Positions 1 to 7,515 of a DNA stretch of 30,166 bases are shown piece after piece. The stretch covers positions 1 through 30,166 of the forward strand of contig JBBDWJ010000162.1 of NCBI GenBank assembly GCA_040902925.1. Reading direction: 5' to 3'. The notes below the pieces were generated by a model. The model was not told where the DNA came from. It saw only the letters and a list, made by a program, of their open reading frames with translations, and made no database searches. Position 1 is the stretch's first letter. The number at the start of each line of letters is the position of its first letter. A program made the translations under genes and the position numbers. The DNA is from JBBDWJ01 sp040902925. Its GTDB lineage: Bacteria; Acidobacteriota; Terriglobia; Bryobacterales; UBA6623.

Positions 1-585
1 CTTGCGCGCTTCGGCGAAGATTTCACTGAGCTGCCCGGTGATCGTGCCGCCGTTGGTGTCGCACAGCACGAGCACGTCGGCGCCGGCCTTCTGGGCCGCC
101 TCGAGGGTGCGCAGCGCGAAATCCGCGTTAGACTTATAACCGTCGAAAAAGTGCTCGGCGTCGTAGATGACTTCACGGCCGTGCTGCTTCAAATAGCCGA
201 CGGTTTCGGAAATCATCGCCAGGTTGGTCGCTTCGTCGACCTCCAGCGCCCGCGTGGTGTGCAGCTCCCAGCTCTTGCCGAAGATCGTAACGACCGGCGT
301 CTCCGACTCCAACAGCGCTTTGACGTTGGGATCCTTCTCCACCTTGTTACGCGGATAGCGCGTCGAACCGAAGGCCGCAATCTGCGCGTGCTTCAAGGTG
401 AGCCCTTTGGCGCGGCGGAAGAACTCCTTGTCTTTGGGATTCGATCCCGGCCAGCCGCCCTCAATGTAGTCAATGCCGAGCTCATCCAGACGCCGGGCGA
501 TCGTCAGCTTGTCGTCCACCGACAATGTGACGTTCTCGCCCTGGGTTCCATCGCGGAGCGTGGTGTCATAGATGTGAATTCTCAT
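1..585 (-). CDS. cimA: Citramalate synthase (2-isopropylmalate synthase family), C-terminus outside window
   Basis: The 195 codons present start at an ATG and read MRIHIYDTTLRDGTQGE, the N-terminal signature of the HMGL-like/DRE-TIM metallolyase fold; D(T)TLRDG provides metal and catalytic residues. Further on come GIDYIEGGWPGSNPKD and VLCDTNGG, typical of the CimA branch rather than LeuA. CimA condenses pyruvate with acetyl-CoA to (R)-citramalate, a threonine-independent route to 2-oxobutyrate and isoleucine. The frame is open to base 1, so the C-terminal part, including any regulatory domain, is not seen. It lies downstream of ilvB-ilvN-ilvC on the same strand after a 178-base gap, which fits an isoleucine/valine operon. 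A LeuA-type or homocitrate synthase assignment is less likely given the GGWPGSNP segment. Confidence 0.88.
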   Translation of the reverse strand, partial: MRIHIYDTTLRDGTQGENVTLSVDDKLTIARRLDELGIDYIEGGWPGSNPKDKEFFRRAKGLTLKHAQIAAFGSTRYPRNKVEKDPNVKALLESETPVVTIFGKSWELHTTRALEVDEATNLAMISETVGYLKQHGREVIYDAEHFFDGYKSNADFALRTLEAAQKAGADVLVLCDTNGGTITGQLSEIFAEARK

Positions 586-677
586 GATGCCTGCGAATTC
601 CTTTCCTCAGCGTTGACTCGAATCGTCGGCGGCCCCTATCAGGCAAGCGCCTCAAATATCCAATCGCTTCGTCCTCA

Positions 678-700
678 GGCGGCCGTAACTCCCGGCCGCC
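678..700. other. GC-rich hairpin between ilvC and cimA
   Basis: Perfect inverted repeat with 8-base arms (GGCGGCCG / CGGCCGCC) around a 7-base loop. Neither strand has a T-run after it, so it is not a convincing intrinsic terminator. It may be an mRNA processing or stability element between ilvC and cimA. Confidence 0.4.
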
Positions 701-763
701 CTTCCAATCCATGGGGCGATCTCTGCCACCGCGTGATCAAGCGCGGTTCGCTTTTTGCCCCCC

Positions 764-1783
764 TTACGCGGTGGGCGTTCCCACGGCGCGTTTTTTCTTG
801 AGAAACGACATCATCTCGCGCAGCTTGGCGCCTACTTCCTCGACCTTCTGCTTCTGCTGCGCTTCGCGCGTCGCCAAAAACTTGTGGCGCCCGGCCTTGT
901 TCTCGTCGATCCACTCTTTCGCGAATGCTCCCGACTGGATCTCGCCCAGAATTTTCTTCATGTTGTCGCGAACGTGCTGATCGATGACCCGCGGGCCGCG
1001 CGTATAGTCGCCAAACTCGGCCGTATCGCTGACCGAATAGCGCATGTAACCCAGGCCGCCCTCGTAGATCAGATCCACGATCAGCTTCAGCTCGTGCAAA
1101 CACTCGAAGTAAGCGATTTCGGGCTGGTAACCGGCCTCGACAAGCGTCTCAAAGCCGGCGCGAATCAGCTCCGCCGCGCCGCCGCAAAGAACAGTCTGTT
1201 CACCGAACAGGTCGCTCTCGGTCTCTTCCTTGAAGGTCGTTTCGATGACGCCGGCCTTGAGGCAGCCGAGCGCCATGGCGTAGGCCAGCGCCTGCTGCTT
1301 GGCGCGGCCCGAAGCATCTTGCTCAATCGCGAGCAGCCCCGGCACGCCGACGCCTTCCACGAACAGCTCGCGAACACGATGGCCGGGCGCTTTCGGCGCG
1401 ATCATCGAAACATCCACGTCGGCCGGCGCCTTCACCTGCTTGTAGTGAATGCCGAAGCCGTGGGCGAACATCAACGTCTTGCCCTTGGACAGATGCGGCG
1501 CGATTTCCGTGTTGTAGAGATCGCCCTGCAGGTGATCGGACACGAGGATCATGATCACGTCGGCGGCTTTGGAAGCCTCCGCTACCGTCATCACCTTTAA
1601 CCCGGCGGCCTCGGCCTTGGGCCATGACTTGCTGCCTTCGTAAAGGCCGACGACCACGTCCATGCCGCTGTCCTTCAAGTTCAGCGCGTGCGCGTGACCC
1701 TGGCTGCCGTAGCCGACGATGGCTACCGTCTTCGACGCGAGGTCGTCCAGGTTCCCGTCTTTCTCGTAATAGATCGTTGCCAT
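764..1783 (-). CDS. ilvC: Ketol-acid reductoisomerase (class I, NAD(P)-dependent)
   Basis: A 339-residue protein, the usual size of class I (short) KARI. It isomerises and reduces acetolactate or acetohydroxybutyrate to the dihydroxy acids in valine, leucine and isoleucine synthesis. The Rossmann motif GYGSQGHAH is at residues 24-32. The knotted C-terminal domain shows the Mg-binding segment ESDLFGEQTVLCGG and then EAGYQPEIAYFECLHELKLIVDLIYEGG. The ATG is preceded by a strong GAGGAGA ribosome binding site. The gene lies 139 bases after ilvN, in the operon order ilvB-ilvN-ilvC. A terminator-like hairpin sits just upstream of its ribosome binding site. Confidence 0.97.
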   Translation of the reverse strand: MATIYYEKDGNLDDLASKTVAIVGYGSQGHAHALNLKDSGMDVVVGLYEGSKSWPKAEAAGLKVMTVAEASKAADVIMILVSDHLQGDLYNTEIAPHLSKGKTLMFAHGFGIHYKQVKAPADVDVSMIAPKAPGHRVRELFVEGVGVPGLLAIEQDASGRAKQQALAYAMALGCLKAGVIETTFKEETESDLFGEQTVLCGGAAELIRAGFETLVEAGYQPEIAYFECLHELKLIVDLIYEGGLGYMRYSVSDTAEFGDYTRGPRVIDQHVRDNMKKILGEIQSGAFAKEWIDENKAGRHKFLATREAQQKQKVEEVGAKLREMMSFLKKKRAVGTPTA

Positions 1784-1792
1784 TTCTTCTCC

Positions 1793-1823
1793 TCAACAAA
1801 ACAAGGGGCACGACTTCCCCTTG
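1793..1823 (-). terminator. Terminator-like hairpin directly upstream of the ilvC ribosome binding site
   Basis: On the minus strand a 7-bp stem (CAAGGGG / CCCCTTG, 8-base loop) at 1802-1823 is followed at once by TTTTGTTG and then the ilvC GAGGAGA site. Stem plus T-rich tail has the form of a weak intrinsic terminator. It could lower or regulate readthrough from ilvBN into ilvC. No antiterminator partner was identified. Confidence 0.45.
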
Positions 1824-1922
1824 CCTTCAATAAACTCGCTATCGCGGAGTGCCAGCGGACACGGCTCGCACTGCGGTTGTTGCCGTAAGGGTTCGCCTCG
1901 AAACGAATCGTCGCGTCGCGGC

Positions 1923-2489
1923 TTACTCGCGCTTGGCCATTTCCGGCTCGACAGAGCCTGCCGACTCCGCCTCGCGAGAGAGGTTGTTCGAAAACCCGTT
2001 GGGCAGCCGCTGCTGGCCCGAGCGGGCCATAGCCATGGCGCCGGAGCGGATCATCTCCACTTCGCCGTAGTTGTGCAGCAAGGCAATCAGTGCGTCGAGC
2101 TTTTCCGTCGCCCCCGTGACTTCGAGAGTATACGAAGTCGGCGACGCATCCACGACGCGGGCGCGAAAAATATCGGCCTCTTTCAGAAGCGCCGGCCGCA
2201 TTTCGGGCGACACGAGGATCTTGATCAACGCCAGCTCGCGAGAGACCGAAGGCCCCTCGGTCAAATCGTACGCGTGGACAACGTTGACCAGCCGCTTGAT
2301 CTGCTTGATCAACAGCTCGCGCATCGGGGTATCGACGTTGGCCACGATCGTCATGCTCGAAAGCGTCGGATCGAGCGTGCGCGCTACCGTCAAGCTCTCG
2401 ATGTTGTAGCCGCGGGAAGTGAGCACACCGGCGACGCGCATCAGCGCGCCCGGCTTGTTCTCGACCAAAAGGGATATCAGTTGTTGCAT
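1923..2489 (-). CDS. ilvN: Acetolactate synthase small (regulatory) subunit
   Basis: About 188 residues beginning MQQLISLLVENKPGALMRVAGVLTSRGYNIESL, the N-terminal ACT domain of the IlvN/IlvH family, followed by the second half ending near LDALIALLHNYGEVEMIRSG. It stimulates the IlvB catalytic subunit and confers feedback inhibition by valine. The last ~35 residues (SGQQRLPNGF onward) are polar and extend beyond the ~160-residue norm. A TTG three codons upstream (2498) overlaps the ilvB stop by four bases, but the GGGAG box is better spaced for the ATG at 2489. Translation is probably coupled to ilvB. Confidence 0.94.
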   Translation of the reverse strand: MQQLISLLVENKPGALMRVAGVLTSRGYNIESLTVARTLDPTLSSMTIVANVDTPMRELLIKQIKRLVNVVHAYDLTEGPSVSRELALIKILVSPEMRPALLKEADIFRARVVDASPTSYTLEVTGATEKLDALIALLHNYGEVEMIRSGAMAMARSGQQRLPNGFSNNLSREAESAGSVEPEMAKRE

Positions 2490-2494
2490 GACGA

Positions 2495-4225
2495 TCAATC
2501 TCCCACCGCCACAGGCTTGGACGGCTGCAAAATCATTTCGTTGACGGCGCCGCCGGCGGGCACCATCGGGTAAACGTTCTCCTCGGGCGAGACGTGCACG
2601 TTCAACAGGTACGGGCCGGGCTCCGCGATCGCTTCCTTAATCGCCTTGTCCAGCTCGGCGGGCTTGTCGACCGACTTGCCCTTGATTTCGAAAGCAGCGG
2701 CCAGCAGCTCGATGTTCGGGAACGAATCCATCGCCACCGAGCAGTAGCGGCGGTTATAGAACAGCTCCTGCCACTGCCGCACCATGCCGAGCGTGCCGTT
2801 GTTCATCACGATGATCTTCACCGGCAGGCGGTTGCTCGCGATCGTAGCCAGCTCGGGCAGGCTCATCATGAACCCGCCGTCGCCGACAATCGCGATGCAC
2901 AGCTTGTCGGGGTTACCGAACTGCGCGCCCATCGCGGCCGGCAGGCCAAAGCCCATCGAACCCAGGCCGCTCGAGCTCGACCAGCGCCGCGGATGATTGA
3001 TACGGACATACTGCGCCGCCCACATCTGGTGCTGGCCCACATCAACGGTGATGACGCCTTCTCCACCCGAGGCCTCATCGATCTTCTGCATCAGGTACTG
3101 CGGCTTGATCTCATTGGCCGCCGGCTCGTAGTGGTAGGGGTGCTCGCGCTTCCAGGTATGGACCCGCTCCATCCAGGCGGCGCGCGCGGCGCGGTTTCGC
3201 GGCCCCATCTTGTCTTTGGTTTCCGCCAGCCTACGATTCAGTTTTTCGAGAACGCGCTTGGCGTCCCCAACCACGCCGACGTTGGCGCGCCGGTTCTTGT
3301 TGATCTCGGCCGCGTCGATATCGACGTGCAACACTTCCGCGTTGGGCGCAAACGCATCCAGCCGTCCAGTGACGCGGTCGTCGAAGCGCACCCCGAAGGC
3401 CAGCAGCGCGTCGGTCTCGGTGACGCCCATGTTGGCGGCGTAGCTGCCGTGCATGCCGAGCATGCTGATGTAATTGGGATGGTGGCTCGGCATCGCGCCC
3501 AGCCCCATGACGGTAAGGGCCGCCGGCGCTTCGAGCAGCTCCGAAAATTTACGAAGCTCGTCCGACGCACCCGCGGATATCACGCCGCCGCCGGCGTAGA
3601 TGTAGGGCCGCTCGGAGTTCCAACAAAACTCGACCGCCCGCTCGATTTCTTCATCGTCGGGATCGAGCCGCAGCTCGTAGCCCCGCAGCGGCTCCATCTT
3701 GTCGGCCTCGTGGTAATGAGCTTTGCCCGTCAGCACGTCTTTGGTGATGTCGACCAATACCGGACCCGGCCGGCCCGAGATGGCAAGATAAAACGCTTCG
3801 TGGATGACCTGCGCCAGCTCGTTGATGTCTTTGACCAGATAGTTGTGCTTGGTCGCGGCGCGCGTGATGCCGAACGTGTCGGCTTCCTGGAAAGCGTCGC
3901 GCCCGATCAGCTTCGAAGGCACTTGCCCGGTGATGGCGACGATCGGAATCGAGTCCAGCAGCGCATCGACCAGGCCCGTGGTCAGATTCGTGGCTCCGGG
4001 GCCTGAGGTGGCCATGCAAACACCGACCTTGCCCGTCGTGCGGGCGTAGCCTTCGGCGGCGAAGCTGGCGTTTTCCTCGTGGCGCACCAGTACGTGGCGC
4101 AGCGGATGGTCGTAGAGAACGTCGTAAACCGGCAGAGTGACTCCGCCCGGGTATCCGAACACGACCTCGGCCCCTTCGCGGGACAGGCTTTCGATAAGAA
4201 TTTGTGCTCCTGACATTAGCGGCAT
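2495..4225 (-). CDS. ilvB: Acetolactate synthase large (catalytic) subunit
   Basis: A 576-residue ThDP-dependent enzyme that condenses two pyruvates, or pyruvate with 2-oxobutyrate, in the first common step of branched-chain amino acid synthesis. FGYPGGVTLPVYD and the RHE motif with the catalytic Glu at about residue 50 mark the Pyr domain. The central FAD/ROK-like domain includes GRLDAFAPNAEVLHVDID. The PP domain has the ThDP/Mg motif GDGGFMM continuing to NNGTLGMVRQWQ. GGGAG lies ten bases before the first ATG; a second ATG is three codons downstream. The gene is first in the operon and is preceded by a leader with attenuator features. Confidence 0.97.
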   Translation of the reverse strand: MPLMSGAQILIESLSREGAEVVFGYPGGVTLPVYDVLYDHPLRHVLVRHEENASFAAEGYARTTGKVGVCMATSGPGATNLTTGLVDALLDSIPIVAITGQVPSKLIGRDAFQEADTFGITRAATKHNYLVKDINELAQVIHEAFYLAISGRPGPVLVDITKDVLTGKAHYHEADKMEPLRGYELRLDPDDEEIERAVEFCWNSERPYIYAGGGVISAGASDELRKFSELLEAPAALTVMGLGAMPSHHPNYISMLGMHGSYAANMGVTETDALLAFGVRFDDRVTGRLDAFAPNAEVLHVDIDAAEINKNRRANVGVVGDAKRVLEKLNRRLAETKDKMGPRNRAARAAWMERVHTWKREHPYHYEPAANEIKPQYLMQKIDEASGGEGVITVDVGQHQMWAAQYVRINHPRRWSSSSGLGSMGFGLPAAMGAQFGNPDKLCIAIVGDGGFMMSLPELATIASNRLPVKIIVMNNGTLGMVRQWQELFYNRRYCSVAMDSFPNIELLAAAFEIKGKSVDKPAELDKAIKEAIAEPGPYLLNVHVSPEENVYPMVPAGGAVNEMILQPSKPVAVGD

Positions 4226-4343
4226 AAACTTCAGTCTCCCGATAGCGATTCGTTGTCTGGTTCGTTCCGTTTGCCCTCGACCACCACCGGCAGTCTCGGT
4301 CTGTCTATGCGATTCGCCGGCTCTTAGGCCGGCCCAGGCCTCA

Positions 4344-4393
4344 TAAAAGCAAAAAGGCCACCAACCGGTACCTTTTCGCCCCGGTTGGCAGCC
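4344..4393 (-). terminator. ilvB attenuator: intrinsic terminator hairpin
   Basis: On the minus strand GGCTGCCAACCGG (4381-4393) pairs with CCGGTTGGTGGCC (4356-4368) in a 13-bp stem with two G-U wobbles and a 12-base loop, followed directly by TTTTTGCTTTT. It lies about 120 bases before the ilvB start and can stop transcription before the operon. Its 5' arm is also the 3' arm of the competing upstream hairpin. Confidence 0.85.
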
Positions 4394-4428
4394 TCTGAAG
4401 ATCGTGTCTCAGAGCGCCTCAACCGGGG
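4379..4428 (-). promoter_or_regulatory. ilvB attenuator: antiterminator hairpin
   Basis: CCCCGGTTG (4420-4428), which spans the last codons and stop of the leader peptide, is exactly complementary to CAACCGGGG (4379-4387). Inside lies a further CTCTGA / TCAGAG stem. CAACCGG is shared with the terminator, so the two structures exclude each other. A ribosome finishing the leader peptide would cover CCCCGGTTG and let the terminator form. A ribosome stalled upstream on Ile/Leu/Val codons would leave it free. Confidence 0.75.
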
Positions 4429-4499
4429 CTTGGTACGGTGACCAGAATAATAATGCTTCCAATACGAAGAAGTGCAAACCGAGGGATGTCAATATCCAC
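4419..4499 (-). CDS. ilv operon leader peptide, rich in Ile/Leu/Val
   Basis: A putative 26-codon leader peptide from GTG to TGA. Eleven of its 25 residues after the start are branched-chain, including IIILV at positions 16-20 and a further Val two residues on. Its stop lies inside the 5' arm of the antiterminator, and the Ile run is 18-24 bases upstream of that arm, the distance expected for stall-controlled attenuation. Its only function would be to sense charged tRNA-Ile/Leu/Val. The weak point is the start: no good ribosome binding site precedes this GTG, and the frame is open to a GTG at 4631. An alternative ATG-started frame (4555 to a TGA just past the arm) also carries several Leu codons. 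The regulatory structure is clearer than the exact start. Confidence 0.65.
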   Translation of the reverse strand: MDIDIPRFALLRIGSIIILVTVPSPG

Positions 4500-4685
4500 C
4501 GAGGCGGGAGCGGCGTTGACGGCGAGGGCCGTGGAGGCCTCGGCGCGCTTGCCATGACGCGGGCTGCAGCGGTAGGCGCCGCAGTTTCCGCGCCGTGTCG
4601 TTCTTTCCGTCGCTGTCAGATGCCGATTCACGTCGCTGTCCCGGTGTCGTCGAACGATAATCGACGATACACCACCGATAGCCTA

Positions 4686-4715
4686 AGTCTACTCGTAACT
4701 TCGCCGGGGGGTCAA
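4686..4715 (-). promoter_or_regulatory. Probable promoter of the ilvBNC-cimA operon
   Basis: On the minus strand TTGACC (4710-4715) and TAGACT (4686-4691) are separated by 18 bases and resemble sigma-70-type -35 and -10 boxes. Transcription starting near 4679 would give a leader of roughly 450 bases that includes the leader peptide and both hairpins. Confidence 0.5.
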
Positions 4716-4752
4716 GACATCCGGCAAAAACCCCGCAAAAACGTCCACCGGC

Positions 4753-4773
4753 GCCTAGGGCCAATTCCTAGGC
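4753..4773. promoter_or_regulatory. CCTAGG dyad upstream of the ilv promoter
   Basis: Two inverted GCCTAGG / CCTAGGC half-sites separated by 7 bases, about 40 bases upstream of the proposed -35 box. Spacing and symmetry would suit a dimeric regulator. No specific regulator can be named. The rest of 4774-4922 is GC-rich with no gene seen; 4889-4917 can fold into overlapping GC hairpins after the end of the neighbouring gene. Confidence 0.3.
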
Positions 4774-4922
4774 CAAGACAGGTCCCGGGTGGATAGGGGG
4801 TGGTGCTGGTCGCACCCAGACGCGGTGGCGCTGGATGCAGATGCGCCGGATGCCGGAATTGGAGGGGGAGGGGCGGCGGCGCCGCACCCGGGAACCGCCT
4901 CAGATCGAGGCGAGCGGCGGTT

Positions 4923-5864
4923 TCAGTCGTCAATTCCGTGAATGCGCATGCTCACAAGCTGATCGATCGAGAGGTCCCGCATGCCGCGAGATTGCAGATT
5001 CCGGATGAAGGCCGGTGTGACGCCATGAATCCGCATCGTGACGAGCCGTTGAACATCCACGCCGTCGTAGCCGAGTTCCTTCACTTCGCGGGCAAACTCG
5101 GGCGAGGCCCCATGGATCCGCATCGAGACCATCTGATCGACCGAAACCGACTGATACCCCAACGAGCGGAGGTCTTTGGCGAATTCGGGCGTTACGCCAT
5201 GAATTCGCATCGTGACGAGTTCGTCGGTCTGCGGGCGGTACCCCAGACCCTGCAGCTCGCGGACAAAATTGACGCTTACGCCGTGGATGCGCATCGCGAT
5301 CAGCTTCCCGGCGGAAAGATTCGCGTAGCTGAGTTCCTTCATCGCGCGGATATACTCCGTCGACACGTTGTGGATGCGCATGGCCAGAAGCTGGCCGGCG
5401 GAATCGGGCCGGATTCCCAAATCCCGCAGGTCTCGAACATACTGCGTGCTCACGTCGTGGACCGCCATCGGGAAAACCATGTCGCTGGTGATGTCGCTGT
5501 AGCCCAGGGAATTCAGCTCCTTGGCGAAGTTCGGGTTGGCGGAAAAAGCGAACGTCCCGGCTCCCTGGCCGCCCTTGAAATACCCCTCGCACGCGATCGT
5601 GCCGGCGTCGCGCACGATGTCGAACTTCACGGTCGTCCCCGCGGAGTTCCGCTGCGCCGCGGTCAGCCCGCGAAGCTGATCGACGGGCAGCGCCGAAGAG
5701 CTGGTCATGTTGGAGTTAGCCGAGCGGCGGTGGATCGTCAGCTCAACCTTGTCAGCGACCGGCAGCGCGTCGATCGCCCACTGCCCCGTAATCGCCGCAT
5801 TGTCCTGAGCGGCAGCGAGAGCGCACCACAGAACTGCAACACCAAGGTAGAATTTGCGATTCAT
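4923..5864 (-). CDS. Secreted RIHGV-repeat protein
   Basis: About 313 residues from an ATG with a GGGAGGG box. The frame extends 20 codons upstream, but MNRKFYLGVAVLWCALAAAQ is a clear Sec signal peptide, so this start is chosen. The mature N-terminal ~110 residues (from ITGQW to CEGYFKGGQGAGTFAF) look like a small beta-rich domain. The rest holds about seven repeats of ~28 residues centred on MRIHGV, each followed by xPEF + helix and LGY. The same repeat forms the C-terminus of the adjacent M56 sensor, so the two probably act together in the periplasm, for example as competing or interacting scaffolds. The family is known to me mainly from Acidobacteriota next to blaI/M56 genes; no biochemical function is established. 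Confidence 0.8.
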   Translation of the reverse strand: MNRKFYLGVAVLWCALAAAQDNAAITGQWAIDALPVADKVELTIHRRSANSNMTSSSALPVDQLRGLTAAQRNSAGTTVKFDIVRDAGTIACEGYFKGGQGAGTFAFSANPNFAKELNSLGYSDITSDMVFPMAVHDVSTQYVRDLRDLGIRPDSAGQLLAMRIHNVSTEYIRAMKELSYANLSAGKLIAMRIHGVSVNFVRELQGLGYRPQTDELVTMRIHGVTPEFAKDLRSLGYQSVSVDQMVSMRIHGASPEFAREVKELGYDGVDVQRLVTMRIHGVTPAFIRNLQSRGMRDLSIDQLVSMRIHGIDD

Positions 5865-5950
5865 CGTTCGTTCCCTCCCACGACAGCTTCGAACAGTGCA
5901 TTGAAGAATTTTTTTCGACCACACGGGGCGCAGATCGGAAACAGGAACTC

Positions 5951-5980
5951 CTATCTGAGTCCATCTGTGTTCATCTGTGG
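5951..5980. repeat. Three 10-base tandem units (ACAGATGA-type repeat)
   Basis: Three consecutive decamers, ctatctgagt, ccatctgtgt and tcatctgtgg, share YATCTG at fixed 10-base phase. On the minus strand this reads as CACAGATGAA-like units. The element lies in the gap between the M56 gene and the secreted repeat gene. Similar short (CACAGATGAA)n words recur in many Acidobacteriota and other bacterial genomes, as far as I recall; the function is unknown. Confidence 0.55.
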
Positions 5981-5998
5981 CTATTTCTTGGCGTCCCG

Positions 5999-7515
5999 CT
6001 AGATGAACGCCGGCTCGTCCACGATCCCAAGCTGTTTGAGCTTGATGATCTTGTCGAGAGTGAGATCCTTGAAGCCGTGACGCTGCACTTCACGAATGAA
6101 CTCCGGCGTCACGCCGTGCACCCGCATCTTGACCACGGTATCGGCGGTTAGATCCTTGTACCCCAGCTCCGTGAAGGCGCGAATCTGAGCAGGGTCGGCC
6201 CCGTGAATGCGCAGCTTCATGAGCTGATCAAAATTGAGATCTCGCAGTCCGACGCCTTTCATGCCCGCGATGAACTCCTGGTTGACGCCGTGGATCTGCA
6301 TTTTCACGAGCTGGTCGAAACTGGGATCGCCCAGCCCGAGCTGCTTCGCCTCACGCGCCAGCTCGGGTGTCAGTCCGTGGATACGCATCTTCACCATTTC
6401 ATCGGGAGAGAGTTTATAGCCAAGCGCCGTCATCTCCTTCACGGCAGCCAGATTGACGCCATGAATACGAAACTTGACGACGTTGTCCAAACTGGTGTCG
6501 ACTCCAGCCGCTTTCAGTTGGCCGATGAATTCCCCGGTCACCCCGTGAATGCGCAGCTTGACCAGCTCGTCGGCGGAAGGCTTGAACCCCGCCGCCTGCA
6601 ACTCGCGGACGTATTCGGGGGTAACGCCGTGCGTTTTGAGCTTGATCAGTTGATCGACCGACAAATCGCGATAGCCGGCCGCGCTGAGACCGTCGAGGAA
6701 TCCGCTCGGTTTGGCCCCAGCGGCGGGTTCAGCCGCTGTCTGAGGGGCAGCTTGGGCCGCTTGAAGCGCGAAGGCCGCCCTTGTCGCCGCGCGGGCGCTC
6801 GCGCTGATTGCAGCTACGGCGTAAGCTGGTACGCCGTGACGCATGCCGCTTCGCACAACCACTGGGATACCGCCAACTACGCCCCCAACCACGCCATCGA
6901 TCACGCCATCGGTCACTCCCCCGATCACGCCACCGGGGACGCCTAAGATCACGCCTCCGATCACACCGCCGATGATGCCAGCGGGTGGCGGCTCAGGGGG
7001 AAGAGGCGGCGCCGATGGGGAAACAGGCGGCCGAGGGGCGGGCGCCGGATGAGCCATACTTGCCGGCGTCGGCGACGCTGCCGGAACGGGGCTTGCCGCC
7101 GGCATGACACCGGCCAGGGGTGCGATCTCGACGCTTGGACTCACGCTCGGAGCCAGACCCGGAACGGGCAGAACGCCCACCTCCACCGCGATCTCAGCAC
7201 TCACAGCCGGCTCGGCCTCCACAACCGGTGTGGCTTCCACCTCGACCTCAACCGCTTCGTTGGGAGAGGCAGCCGGCGCCGGCAGCTCTTGGCTAAACCC
7301 GCTCTGGAGCACCCCTTGCGGAGCAGCCCAAGCAGCGACCAGGCAGAGCGCCACGGACGCCGCGCCGTTCCACGCCGTTTGCCAGCCCCCCTCCGCGTCG
7401 GCGCCACGCTCAGGAGTCAGGAGCCGCTGAATGCGATGCACCAGGGACCCGCGATTCGACGCCATGGCCAACCGCGGCATCTCGTGGCGGAACTGTTCCA
7501 GCCGCGCCAGCGCCC
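5999..7515 (-). CDS. C-terminal part of BlaR1-like M56 sensor (out of frame with its N-terminal half)
   Basis: This part continues the M56 peptidase in a different frame. The first in-frame residues, ALARLEQFRHEMPRLAMASNRGSLVHRIQRLLTPE, are the normal continuation of the M56 domain. A TM segment follows (VALCLVAAWAAPQ), then a long Pro/Ala-rich stretch, a hydrophobic Gly-Val-Ile run (IGGVIGGVILGVPGG and onward), and about eight 28-residue repeats with KLRIHGVTPEF-type cores. The TM segment and extracytoplasmic repeats suggest a ligand-sensing or scaffold tail. Without the frameshift at 7513-7516 it would be one protein of about 770 residues with the upstream half. As it stands it probably has no start of its own. 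Confidence 0.7.

Noticed and set aside
2594..4006. 470-codon plus-strand frame across ilvB
   Set aside because: Shadow of ilvB; no family features and no ribosome binding site.
4800..6002. 400-codon plus-strand frame across the secreted repeat gene
   Set aside because: Its apparent periodicity only mirrors the RIHGV repeats on the minus strand, which has the signal peptide and ribosome binding site.
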